Source of the DNA: Vreelandella boliviensis LC1 | Lineage (GTDB): Bacteria; Pseudomonadota; Gammaproteobacteria; Pseudomonadales; Halomonadaceae | DNA length: 64,000 nt | NCBI RefSeq assembly: GCF_000236035.1 | Contig: NZ_JH393257.1 | Span: forward strand, 1,899,954-1,963,953 | Reading direction: 5' to 3' | In this document: positions 43,587-51,924 of the stretch, piece by piece | Position numbering within the stretch: position 1 is the first letter of the stretch | How the letters are laid out: each line of letters opens with the position of its first letter | Translations under genes and position numbers: made by a program | The notes under the pieces: generated by a model | The model's database searches: none | The model's input: the letters and a program-made list of their open reading frames with translations, nothing else | What the model was told of the DNA's origin: nothing

Positions 43587-45230
43587 ATGAATGCTGACGC
43601 CACGAGCAATCAATCAACCTTGACCTGTGCCGAGCTGCTGATCCGCCTGCTGCGCGATACTTACGGGGTACGTGCCCTGTTTGGTATTCCCGGTGTGCAT
43701 ACGGTAGAACTTTACCGCGGCCTGGAAGGCAGCGCTGTAAGGCACATCACCCCGCGTCATGAGCAGGGCGCAGGGTTTATGGCCGACGGCTATGCGCGGG
43801 CCAGCGGACAGCCGGGGGTGTGCCTGATTATCACCGGGCCGGGGATGACCAACATCGCCACCGCCATGGGCCAAGCCCTGGCGGACTCGATTCCCATGCT
43901 AGTGATCTCCAGCGTTAACCGTCGCGATACCTTGGGCTTGGGCCAAGGGCGGCTACATGAGCTGCCCAGCCAGCAACAAATGATCAGCGGCGTGGCACGG
44001 TTTAGCCACACGCTGTTGGATGCCAATACGCTACCCGAAGTGCTGGCACGCGCCTTTGCCATCTTTAATGGGGCGCGCCCAGGCCCGGTGCACATCGAAA
44101 TCCCCATCGATCTGTTCAATGCGCCAGTTAACGTACCGGCTAGTTGGCAAGCACCTACGCTATATCGAGCAGCGCCTGATCCAGAAGGGCTTGCCGAAGC
44201 CGCCCGCTTGTTACACGCGGCGAAACAGCCCCTGGTGCTATTAGGTGGCGGCTGCGTATCAGCACCAGAAGCCGCACGAGAATTAGTAGCAAAGCTCGAT
44301 GCGCCTACGGTCACGACCATCAATGCCAAAGGGTTGCTAGGCCGCGACCACCCGCTGGATTTGGGGGCTAACGCGGCGCTACCCGCAGTGCGCGAACTGG
44401 CGGCCAATGCCGATGTGATTTTGGCGGTAGGCACCGAGCTGGGCGAGACTGACTATGACGTGGTGTTTGACGGTGGCTTTCACCTTAATGGCACGCTGAT
44501 CCGCATCGATCTCGACCCAGAGCAGCTGGTGCGTAATCAACGCGTCACGCTGGGGCTGGTGGGGGACGCTGGGCGCAGTCTTGAGCTTCTGCTCGCTCAC
44601 TTCCCAGACACAGTGCAGCGTAGAGGCGTTGAGCGAACTGCCGCCGTCTTGAGCGCGCTGAATCTGCAAAATGACCCTGCTTTTAGCGACTTTGTGCCGC
44701 TCTACAACACCTTGGCCGAGCACTTGCCCGAGGCGATTCTGGTGGGTGACTCTACCGCGCCGGTGTATGCCGGTAATCATCTGGTTAGCCAGCCAGCGCC
44801 AAGGCGCTACTTCAATGCCTCAACCGGCTACGGCACCTTGGGCTATGGTCTGCCCGCGGCGCTGGGCGCACAGCTGGCGCGAGCGGTTCTACCGGTGGTG
44901 GCGCTGGTGGGCGATGGTGGGGTGATGTTTACGCTGTCGGAAATCGCAACCGCCGTAGAAGAGCGCCTACCGGTGGTGATTGTGCTCTGGCACAACGCCG
45001 GTTACGAAGAGATTCGTCGCTATATGGATGCCAACGGTGTGGCGCGCCTGGGCGTGGATATTCAGGCGCCCAACTTCCTCACCCTGGCCGAAGGTTTTGG
45101 CTGCCCGGGCGTGCTGGTAGAAAGCCCCGCCGAATTATCCGAGGCGCTCGCCAACCGCGAAACCAACGGGCCTCTACTGATCGAAATTGACGCCGCTGCC
45201 TGGCAGCGCGCGTGCGCACTTTCTGACTAG
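43587..45230 (+). CDS. aruI: TPP-dependent 5-guanidino-2-oxopentanoate decarboxylase-type enzyme (AruI-like)
   Basis: 547 aa of the acetolactate synthase-like fold. The N-terminal FGIPGVHTVELYRGL and TPRHEQGAGFMADGYARASGQPGV (catalytic Glu) and the C-terminal VGDGGVMFTLSEIATAVEE ... WHNAGYEEIR (diphosphate and Mg binding) are clear. The wording of the N-terminal motifs and the neighbouring ureohydrolase and aldehyde dehydrogenase fit AruI, which decarboxylates 2-ketoarginine to 4-guanidinobutyraldehyde. The start at 43587 avoids 45 residues overlapping the transporter. Acetolactate synthase is a less likely alternative. Confidence 0.78.
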   Translation: MNADATSNQSTLTCAELLIRLLRDTYGVRALFGIPGVHTVELYRGLEGSAVRHITPRHEQGAGFMADGYARASGQPGVCLIITGPGMTNIATAMGQALADSIPMLVISSVNRRDTLGLGQGRLHELPSQQQMISGVARFSHTLLDANTLPEVLARAFAIFNGARPGPVHIEIPIDLFNAPVNVPASWQAPTLYRAAPDPEGLAEAARLLHAAKQPLVLLGGGCVSAPEAARELVAKLDAPTVTTINAKGLLGRDHPLDLGANAALPAVRELAANADVILAVGTELGETDYDVVFDGGFHLNGTLIRIDLDPEQLVRNQRVTLGLVGDAGRSLELLLAHFPDTVQRRGVERTAAVLSALNLQNDPAFSDFVPLYNTLAEHLPEAILVGDSTAPVYAGNHLVSQPAPRRYFNASTGYGTLGYGLPAALGAQLARAVLPVVALVGDGGVMFTLSEIATAVEERLPVVIVLWHNAGYEEIRRYMDANGVARLGVDIQAPNFLTLAEGFGCPGVLVESPAELSEALANRETNGPLLIEIDAAAWQRACALSD

Positions 45231-45239
45231 GATATTCCC

Positions 45240-46730
45240 ATGCCGTCACTCAGCCATCAGATTCTTAACAACCAGTTCATTAACAACCAATTCATCAACA
45301 ACCAATTCATCAACAACCAATGGGTCGCCTCCAACGGTACCCGCCTGCTCGACGTGATGAATCCTTACCGCGAGGAGCGTATTGCTCAAGTTACCGCAGG
45401 GGATGCGGCGGATGTCGATGCTGCCGTTCAAGCTGCCCAGCAAGCGCAGCCTGCTTGGCAAGCGCTGGGCGGTGCTGCACGGGCAAAGTATCTCGACGGG
45501 TTTGCCGATGCACTGGAAGCCCGACGGGATGCGATTATCACGCTTTCAGCCACCAACAACGGTAAGCCACTGGCGGAAGCAGGTATTGATCTTGACGATG
45601 CGATTGCCTGCTACCGCTATTACGCAGGGCAGGCCAAGGCGCTGGATGCACGCCAGGGCGAGTTGGTGAACGTAGAAATGGAGGGCGTCGAAGCGCGTAC
45701 TTATCACGACCCGGTCGGGGTAGTGGGGCTGATTGCGCCTTGGAACTTCCCGTTAGTGACTAGCGCCTGGAAGCTGGCACCCGCGTTGGCGGCGGGTTGT
45801 GCCGCAGTGCTTAAACCTTCGGAAGTGACGCCGCTCCCCGAGTTGGTGCTGGCCGAAATTGCCCTGGAGATCAACCTGCCCCCTGGCGTGCTGAATCTGC
45901 TTAACGGTGACGGCGAGGGCATTGGCGCGCCGCTGACCAACCACCCTGGCGTGGATAAAATTTCCTTTACGGGCAGTAATCGAGTCGGCGAAGCGGTGAT
46001 GCAAGCCGCTGCCGCTCGCACGGCTAGCGTGTCGCTAGAGCTAGGCGGCAAGTCACCCATTCTCGTCATGGAAGATGCCGTCCCCGCTCAGGCCGCCGAC
46101 TGGGTGATGGCCGGTATCTACTTCAACGCCGGGCAAATCTGCTCTGCCACCTCGCGTTTATTGGTGCATGAAGATATTGCAGAAGCGCTCTATGCGGCGC
46201 TCGCTGAGCGTATGGATGCGCTGACGCTGGGCGATCCAATTGCTGAAGGCACTGACCTGGGGCCGTTGACCAGCGCCAAGCAGCGCGACGCGGTGCAATG
46301 CTATTTGGATATTGCCGAACAGGAAGGGCTTACGGCAGTGCGCGACGCCCAACATCGCCAACTGCCTGATACGGGCTACTTCTTAGCACCCACGCTTTAT
46401 CGGGATGTGCCGGTGGAAAGCCGTTTATGGCAGGAAGAGATTTTTGGCCCAGTGCTGTGTGGTCGCAGCGTGGCAAGCGAAGCGGAAGCTATTAAACTCG
46501 CCAACGATAGTGTCTATGGCCTGGCGGCCACGGTAATTAGCGGCGATCCAGAGCGAGCTAAGCGCATCGGTCGCCAGCTCAAAGCCGGCAGCATCTGGTA
46601 CAACAGCGAGCAGCTAGTGCTACCTGAAACCGGCTGGGGCGGCTTCAAGCGTAGTGGCATTGGCCGTGAACTCGGCCCTTGGGGGTTAAGCGCTTACCTG
46701 GAAGTGAAGCATGTGGTAGGCCCGAAATAA
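45240..46730 (+). CDS. Aldehyde dehydrogenase (likely 4-guanidinobutyraldehyde dehydrogenase)
   Basis: 496 aa. PWNFPLVTSAWKLAPALAAGC, FTGSNRVGE, LELGGKSPILVM (base Glu) and FNAGQICSATSR (nucleophile Cys) are intact; similarity is to betaine-aldehyde and aminoaldehyde dehydrogenases. In the operon it would oxidise 4-guanidinobutyraldehyde to 4-guanidinobutyrate, the substrate of the ureohydrolase. The N-terminus is odd: three NNQFI units and a NNQWV unit in a row, caused by a 15 bp tandem repeat. It starts 9 bp after the decarboxylase stop. Confidence 0.88.
   Translation: MPSLSHQILNNQFINNQFINNQFINNQWVASNGTRLLDVMNPYREERIAQVTAGDAADVDAAVQAAQQAQPAWQALGGAARAKYLDGFADALEARRDAIITLSATNNGKPLAEAGIDLDDAIACYRYYAGQAKALDARQGELVNVEMEGVEARTYHDPVGVVGLIAPWNFPLVTSAWKLAPALAAGCAAVLKPSEVTPLPELVLAEIALEINLPPGVLNLLNGDGEGIGAPLTNHPGVDKISFTGSNRVGEAVMQAAAARTASVSLELGGKSPILVMEDAVPAQAADWVMAGIYFNAGQICSATSRLLVHEDIAEALYAALAERMDALTLGDPIAEGTDLGPLTSAKQRDAVQCYLDIAEQEGLTAVRDAQHRQLPDTGYFLAPTLYRDVPVESRLWQEEIFGPVLCGRSVASEAEAIKLANDSVYGLAATVISGDPERAKRIGRQLKAGSIWYNSEQLVLPETGWGGFKRSGIGRELGPWGLSAYLEVKHVVGPK
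45267..45326 (+). repeat. 15 bp in-frame tandem repeat, four units
   Basis: Units begin at 45267, 45282, 45297 and 45312; the second and third are identical (AACAACCAATTCATC), the first and last diverged. Each adds NNQFI to the aldehyde dehydrogenase N-terminus. The period is a multiple of three, so slippage would change length but not frame. Confidence 0.95.
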
Positions 46731-46743
46731 CGCCTGCGTCAGG

Positions 46744-47679
46744 CTAGCGCCCAGGCATCGCATAACGCCGGGTTGATTTCCCTGCTTTCACCACCTGCCC
46801 CGGTACATCGTGGCCGATAAGGTCGGGAAGGGTGGCGGCGACCTCAAGCAGGGCATCCAGGTCGACGCCGGTATCCACGCCCATGGCCTCAAACATATGC
46901 ACCAGGTCTTCAGTGCATACATTGCCGCTGGCGCCGGGGGCGAAAGGGCAGCCGCCTAGCCCGCCTAGCGAAGCATCGAAGCGGGTAATGCCCGCCTGCC
47001 ACGCCGCTAGCGCATTTGCCAAGCCCATCCCGCGGGTGTTGTGGAAGTGCAGCGTGAACGGCGTTTCCGGCCAGCGTCCAAGCACCGCCTCACACAGGCG
47101 CTTCACCTGGGCAGGGTTGGCCATGCCGGTGGTGTCGCAGAGCGTGATGCCCTGAATGCCAAGGCTAATAAGTTGCTCAACCAGTTCCAGTACCCGCGCT
47201 TCGGGTACCTCGCCTTCAAAGGGGCAACCAAAAGCCGTCGACAGTGAGGCGTTGATAAACACGCCGCTTCCCTGCGTCACGTCCAAGATCGCTGCGAACT
47301 GCTCAAGAGATTGCGCTGGAGTCATGCGCAGATTGGCGAGCCCGTGGCTATTGCTGGCGGACATCACTAGGTTGATCTCATCTACTTGGCAAGCCAATGC
47401 CCGTTCGGTGCCTATAACGTTGGGTACCAGTACGGTGATATCGACTCCTTCCCGGCGTTGAATGCCGGTCACCACCTCAGCAGCATCGCGTAGGTTGGGG
47501 ATCGCCTTGGGGGAGGTGAACGAGGTTGCTTCGATGCGCCGTAGGCCGGTGGTGGAGAGCGCGTCAATCCAGCGAACTTTGTCTTCCGTAGGCACAAAGC
47601 GTGCCTCAATCTGAAGGCCATCCCGAGGAGCGACTTCGTTGATCTCGATCTTAGTGTGGCATGGGCTTGGCTGGTTCAT
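46744..47679 (-). CDS. Hydroxymethylglutaryl-CoA lyase-family enzyme
   Basis: 311 aa from ATG 47679 (AAGGAA upstream; the frame is open further but has no counterpart). HMGL-like TIM barrel: EVAPRDGLQIE (catalytic Arg and Asp), GITLCDTTGMANP, LHFHNTRGMGLAN (metal His) and GGLGGCPFAPGASGN (catalytic Cys loop). It cleaves HMG-CoA or a similar 3-hydroxy-3-methyl acyl-CoA into two fragments. It follows the CoA-transferase gene by 10 bp, so free acid activation and cleavage are probably coupled. Confidence 0.9.
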   Translation of the reverse strand: MNQPSPCHTKIEINEVAPRDGLQIEARFVPTEDKVRWIDALSTTGLRRIEATSFTSPKAIPNLRDAAEVVTGIQRREGVDITVLVPNVIGTERALACQVDEINLVMSASNSHGLANLRMTPAQSLEQFAAILDVTQGSGVFINASLSTAFGCPFEGEVPEARVLELVEQLISLGIQGITLCDTTGMANPAQVKRLCEAVLGRWPETPFTLHFHNTRGMGLANALAAWQAGITRFDASLGGLGGCPFAPGASGNVCTEDLVHMFEAMGVDTGVDLDALLEVAATLPDLIGHDVPGQVVKAGKSTRRYAMPGR

Positions 47680-47689
47680 GATGCGTTCC

Positions 47690-48895
47690 TTAAATAATGC
47701 CCGCTTGGCGAAGCTTGGCGCGGGTTTCATGGTCAATGCCCAGCTCATCCAAGACATCGTCGGTATGCTGGCCAAGCGTGGGGCCGCCGTCGCCGATTCG
47801 CCCAGGGGTAGCGCTAAGCTTGGGCAGTACGCCGGGTACTTTTAGCGGTTCGCCGTTGGGGCGGGTGAAGGTTTGAATCATTTCCCGCGCCAGGTAGTGG
47901 GGATCAAAGGCGATATCTTCCGCCGTATAGGGGTAGCCTGCGGGCACGCGGGCGTCATCCAGGGCTTGCAAAATAGCATCGCGAGAGCGCTTTTCAGTCC
48001 ACACCTGAATGGCGGCATCAATCATCTCGGCTTGCTGGCTGCGCCCATCGTTATGGGCCAGGGCCGGGTCGTTGGCTAAATCTTCACGACCAATCACGCC
48101 CATTAAGCGCTTAAAGATGCTGTCGCCGTTACCGGCAATCAGCACATAATCGCCGCACTGGCAGCGGTAGGCGTTTGATGGGGTAATGCCGGGCAGGGCG
48201 CTGCCGCTGGGTTCGCGCACTTGGCCGCTGGCATCGAACTCTGGCAGCAGGCTCTCCATCATTGCAAATACCGACTCATACAGCGCGACGTCGATTTCTT
48301 GGCCCAGGCCACTGCGGTTGCGCTCTTGAATCGCCAATAGAGTTCCAATCACCGCGTAGAGCGCGGAGAGCGAGTCGCCGATGCTCACGCCCACGCGCAC
48401 AGAAGGCTCTCCCGGCTGGCCAGTGAGGTAGCGCAGTCCGCCCATGGCTTCGCCAATCACACCAAAACCGGGCTTATCGCGGTAGGGCCCCGTTTGCCCG
48501 TAGCCGGAAATATGCACCATGATCAGCCGTGGGTTGAGTTTGGAGAGCGCTTCCCAGCCTAGCCCCCAGTTGTCTAACGTGCCGGGGCGGAAGTTCTCCA
48601 CCACCACATCGGCCTCGGCGGCAAGCTGGCGCACCAAGCCTTGCCCCTCTTCGCTGCGCAGATCCAGTTCCATCGAGCGCTTGTTGCGGGTCTGTACATG
48701 CCACCAGAGTGAGGTGCCGTCTTCAATCATTCGCCATTTGCGAAGTGGGTCTCCGGTGCCGGGTGGCTCAATTTTAATCACATCGGCACCGAATTCTCCC
48801 AGCAGTTTGGTGGCGAAAGGCCCCGCAATCAGTTGGCCAAGCTCAAGCACTTTTAAGCCCTGTAGCGGAAGCTGGCGTGCTTCGGAAGCATTCAT
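47690..48895 (-). CDS. CaiB/BaiF-family (class III) CoA transferase
   Basis: 401 aa. LPLQGLKVLELGQLIAGPFATKLLGEFGADVIKIEPPGTGDPLRKW is the family start, followed by NKRSMELDLRSEEGQ, VVENFRPGTLDNWGLGWEAL and MVHISGYGQTGPYRDKPGFGVIGEAMGGL. It transfers CoA between carboxylic acids. With the HMG-CoA lyase-type gene downstream, the acceptor may be 3-hydroxy-3-methylglutarate or citramalate-like acids (inference). Divergent from a LysR gene. Confidence 0.92.
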   Translation of the reverse strand: MNASEARQLPLQGLKVLELGQLIAGPFATKLLGEFGADVIKIEPPGTGDPLRKWRMIEDGTSLWWHVQTRNKRSMELDLRSEEGQGLVRQLAAEADVVVENFRPGTLDNWGLGWEALSKLNPRLIMVHISGYGQTGPYRDKPGFGVIGEAMGGLRYLTGQPGEPSVRVGVSIGDSLSALYAVIGTLLAIQERNRSGLGQEIDVALYESVFAMMESLLPEFDASGQVREPSGSALPGITPSNAYRCQCGDYVLIAGNGDSIFKRLMGVIGREDLANDPALAHNDGRSQQAEMIDAAIQVWTEKRSRDAILQALDDARVPAGYPYTAEDIAFDPHYLAREMIQTFTRPNGEPLKVPGVLPKLSATPGRIGDGGPTLGQHTDDVLDELGIDHETRAKLRQAGII

Positions 48896-49043
48896 TAAGG
48901 CGCTCTCTTATCATTGGTTTATCACTATTTACCAGCATGCGTGAGCTAACCAGGGGCGACAATTAGGCAATGGGTAACAAAGGGTTCGTCGGTGACGAAG
49001 GTGTGCGCTAGCATAAACAAGTTGCCTTCAAGGAGTCCGTTGT

Positions 49044-49943
49044 ATGCGCCGCTTCGATTTTGTCACCCTTAAATTGTTTATCTCCGTGGCGGATGAAGGC
49101 CGTCTGACGGCGGCTGCCGAGCGAGAACACTTAGCCCTCGCCGCGGTGAGCAAACGCATAAGCGACCTGGAAGTGCTGGTGGGCACAACGCTGCTCTATC
49201 GTCGCCCCAGAGGCGTGGAGCTGACTCCCGCAGGACAGGCGTTTTTGCATCATGCTCGGCGTATTATGGATAACATTGAGCGCCTGCAGGCCGAACTCAG
49301 CGAGTATGGCGAGGGCGTACGCGGTCATGTGCGTATCCACTCCAACACCTCGGCGATTATTGCCTTTCTTCCCCAGGATCTCAGCGCTTTCTCACGCCTT
49401 TACCCGGAAATCAAAATTGATCTTCAGGAGCGGGTCAGTAGCGAAATCATTGCTGCCGTTCGCGACGGGCTGACCGATATCGGTATCTTTGCTGGCCATG
49501 TGGCGGCACCCGACCTTCAACAGCTCTCCTATCGACAAGATCGACTAGTGTTAATGACCCCTGTCGATCATCCTTTGGCTGAACGTGACAGTATTGCCTT
49601 TAATGAAGCGCTAGCTTTCGATTTTATTGGTTTACAGCAGGATACGTCGCTGCAGTTACTGTTAAATGAGCAGGCCAATCTGGCGGGTAAAGCGCTGCGG
49701 ATGCGTATTCAAGTTCGCAGCTTCGATGCTATTTGCCGGATGATCCATCACGGGATGGGCGTGGGCGTACTGCCCGAGCAAACCATCTACAGTGACTTAG
49801 GCGATCTGCAGTTGAAAAGCATCCCGCTTAGCGACCCCTGGGCCCAGCGCGAACTGGTGATTGGCATGCGCCGTTACGCCTCGCTGCACGTGACTGCCCG
49901 GCACTTGGTGGATCACCTTACCCAGAAAGAGGATGAGAAATAG
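49044..49943 (+). CDS. LysR-family transcriptional regulator
   Basis: 299 aa. N-terminal helix-turn-helix FDFVTLKLFISVADEGRLTAAAEREHLALAAVSKRISDLEVLVG and a LysR substrate-binding domain. It diverges from the CoA-transferase/lyase operon (148 bp between) and is the likely regulator. AAGGAG precedes the ATG. Confidence 0.93.
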   Translation: MRRFDFVTLKLFISVADEGRLTAAAEREHLALAAVSKRISDLEVLVGTTLLYRRPRGVELTPAGQAFLHHARRIMDNIERLQAELSEYGEGVRGHVRIHSNTSAIIAFLPQDLSAFSRLYPEIKIDLQERVSSEIIAAVRDGLTDIGIFAGHVAAPDLQQLSYRQDRLVLMTPVDHPLAERDSIAFNEALAFDFIGLQQDTSLQLLLNEQANLAGKALRMRIQVRSFDAICRMIHHGMGVGVLPEQTIYSDLGDLQLKSIPLSDPWAQRELVIGMRRYASLHVTARHLVDHLTQKEDEK

Positions 49944-50254
49944 CCTCAAAAAATGCTCTTTATGGCTTCGTGGTTTGAGAAAGCTAAGCATCGCTACCTA
50001 ATCCTTCAAAGGCCTGCATATGGCGAGACAGCGAGGTAATTAATTCAGGTAGGTATTCATCTTTGGTCGTACGGCGGCGATGGGGTGGATTAAAAAGCCC
50101 GTTATAGCAGCGTTTCTAGCCATCGTTTTTTACGAAGCCAGCCTTCTTGAACGTCGATTTGAGCCCTTTGGCGGCTTGTTTCAATATCAAGTAAGCGTTA
50201 CGAAAATGAATAAAAGAATCACATCCAATAACGACAACTGCAGGGATTTCTCTT
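49944..50254. other. Intergenic region before TRAP system 3
   Basis: 311 bp without an intact gene. The left part contains a minus-strand 3'-end-like remnant (49984-50118); the right part carries the leader and ribosome-binding site (AGGGA) of the binding-protein gene. No clear operator was seen. Confidence 0.5.
49984..50118 (-). pseudogene. Possible 3' remnant of an unidentified gene
   Basis: After a TAG at 50118-50116 the same minus-strand frame stays open for 43 codons to TAG 49986-49984. It reads KRCYNGLFNPPHRRRTTKDE then YLPELITSLSRHMQAFEGLGSDA. Composition is protein-like (amphipathic C-terminal helix), and upstream of the TAG the frame also looks coding-like (GLKSTFKKAGFVKNDG). No start or ribosome-binding site. 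I do not recognise the family. Confidence 0.35.
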
Positions 50255-51235
50255 ATGCAAAAACAACTGCTTGCCACGCTGGCTACCCTAGGCATGCTAA
50301 CGACGGCCCCGTTTGTCTTAGCTAACCCCATCGAAATTCAAGTTAACAACACCATGAGTGAGGGCGGTTCGGAGAGCGCCGCCGTAGAACGCTTTGCCGA
50401 ATACCTCGAAGAGCAGGCGCCAGGCCGCTTCGACGTTCGTCCTTTCTTGGCGGGCTCGTTGGGCGGAGAGAACGCAATTCTGGAATTGCTCAATCTCGGC
50501 CAAACCCAGCTCTCGATCACTGGCGGCAACTGGCGCCAACAGTATGCGCCTGAATACGATGCCATCACTGTGCCTTTTGTGTTCACCACCTGGGATGAAG
50601 TGGACGCCTATATGGAGAGCCCGTCCGGCCAGGCGCTGGTTGAGAAAGCAGAAAACCAGGGCGGCCTGAAGTATTTTGGTTTGCAGCATCGCGGGCCTCG
50701 CCACATGACCGCTAACAAGGAGATACACACGCCGGCTGATTTGGAGGGGTTCCGCCTGCGACTGCCTTCGCTACCGGTATGGCTGGAAGTATGGGGAGAG
50801 ATCGGCGCCCAGGTAGTCAACGTGCCTGCGCCAGAGATTTATCTCGCTATGCAGACCGGCCAAGTAGACGGTCATGAGAACTCGCTCTCCTCACCCTATA
50901 CCCGTCGCCTATGGGAAGTGCAGGACTACCTGATTATGACCAGCCACGTGCAGTTCCCGTGGAGCTGGGTGGCCAGCTCGCGCTGGTGGAATGGCTTAGA
51001 AGCAGATGACCAAGCGTTGATCGAAGAGGCAATCTACGTCGCCCGCCAATATGGATCGGAGCGCGAACGCGAGCTTGACGAATTCTACCTGGAAGCCCTT
51101 CAGGAGGAAGGCATGACCGTCATTGAGCCGGATGTTGCGCCTTTCCGCGAAGCGGCGTTGCCAGCGATAGATCGTGTCATGGCTGACATGGCCGACGGCG
51201 TTCGGGAAGATGCGCTGGGCAACCAGAGCGAGTAA
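50255..51235 (+). CDS. TRAP transporter substrate-binding protein, DctP family (system 3)
   Basis: 326 aa. Signal peptide residues 1-23 (ending FVLA). The mature protein has RFDVRPFLAGSLGGENAILELLNLG, TPADLEGFRLRLPSLPVWLEVWGEIGAQVVNVPAPEIYLAMQTGQVDGHENS; the RLRL arginine aligns with the carboxylate-binding residue of the family. A hairpin follows the stop codon, then the membrane-subunit genes. Substrate likely a hydroxy acid, given the nearby 2-hydroxyacid dehydrogenase-type gene (inference). Confidence 0.93.
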   Translation: MQKQLLATLATLGMLTTAPFVLANPIEIQVNNTMSEGGSESAAVERFAEYLEEQAPGRFDVRPFLAGSLGGENAILELLNLGQTQLSITGGNWRQQYAPEYDAITVPFVFTTWDEVDAYMESPSGQALVEKAENQGGLKYFGLQHRGPRHMTANKEIHTPADLEGFRLRLPSLPVWLEVWGEIGAQVVNVPAPEIYLAMQTGQVDGHENSLSSPYTRRLWEVQDYLIMTSHVQFPWSWVASSRWWNGLEADDQALIEEAIYVARQYGSERERELDEFYLEALQEEGMTVIEPDVAPFREAALPAIDRVMADMADGVREDALGNQSE

Positions 51236-51250
51236 CACCCCTTGGGTAGA

Positions 51251-51284
51251 AACCGCGGCTGTCCCCAGGGCAGTCGCGGTTTTT
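51251..51284 (+). terminator. Intercistronic hairpin between dctP and dctQ (system 3)
   Basis: Arms AACCGCGGCTGTCC and GGGCAGTCGCGGTT with wobble pairs, followed by TTTT. Located 16 bp after the binding-protein stop. Expected to reduce transcription into the membrane subunits, giving excess binding protein. Confidence 0.75.
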
Positions 51285-51357
51285 CATGACAAGTTAATTT
51301 TCAAGACAAGTAAGTTTTCATAACACATAAAAAAACGTCAGGGTAAGGAGTTCTGCT

Positions 51358-51924
51358 GTGGAAGACGCGGTAGCGCCCAATAACGGGCCGGATCGAATTG
51401 CTTTCTATACGCTGCGGGGCGTCACCCGCCTATGCGATGGGATTGGCGTGGCGTTAATGGCGGCCATCCTGCTATTGATCGCGGCGGCGGTCATCGCCCG
51501 CGACTTACTGGGGCTGGGCATGCCCTGGACGGAAGAGGTGGCGTCCATGCTGGCGATTTACGCGATTGGCTTTGGTTCGTTATCGGCGTGGGTACGCAGC
51601 GAGCACTTGGTAGTGGATCTGTTCAGTCACAAGCTGTCAGGGCTGGGTAAAAATATCCAGTATCGGCTCACGGCAATGATTTCCTGCGTTTTTTTCGCCC
51701 TCGCTGCCTGGGGGGCATGGATTATGTCGGAGATGAGCGCCAACAATACGACCGTTTCATTAAGTATCAGCTTTAGCTACCTCTACTACGGGGTGTTTTT
51801 CAGCTTTGCAGGCATGGCGCTAATCGCCGTGTGGCAAACCCTGCGGGGGCCGGTGTTGTGGCTAGAAGCGCCTCGTGAAGAGGAGCGAGAAGTGGAGCGT
51901 AAAGAGGGGATAGCCAAGCCATGA
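51358..51924 (+). CDS. TRAP transporter small membrane subunit, DctQ family (system 3)
   Basis: 188 aa with four hydrophobic helices and the DctQ core LGLGMPWTEEVASMLAIYAIGFGSLSAWVRSEHLVVDLFS. The start is GTG at 51358, 7 bp after AAGGAG. The C-terminus is charged (REEEREVERKEG). It overlaps dctM by 4 bp. Confidence 0.9.
   Translation: MEDAVAPNNGPDRIAFYTLRGVTRLCDGIGVALMAAILLLIAAAVIARDLLGLGMPWTEEVASMLAIYAIGFGSLSAWVRSEHLVVDLFSHKLSGLGKNIQYRLTAMISCVFFALAAWGAWIMSEMSANNTTVSLSISFSYLYYGVFFSFAGMALIAVWQTLRGPVLWLEAPREEEREVERKEGIAKP

Noticed and set aside
43587..45230. Acetolactate synthase large subunit
   Set aside because: No small subunit or branched-chain genes; neighbours and N-terminal motifs fit 2-ketoarginine decarboxylase better.
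45267..45326. CRISPR-like or direct-repeat array
   Set aside because: Only four contiguous 15 bp units with no spacers, entirely inside a coding frame.
46732..46744. Hairpin GCCTG-CGT-CAGGC as a bidirectional terminator between the aldehyde dehydrogenase and lyase genes
   Set aside because: Only a 5 bp stem and no T-run on either strand; too weak to call.
50080..50325. 81-codon plus-strand frame before TRAP 3
   Set aside because: Overlaps the signal-peptide region of the binding-protein gene in another frame and lacks a ribosome-binding site.
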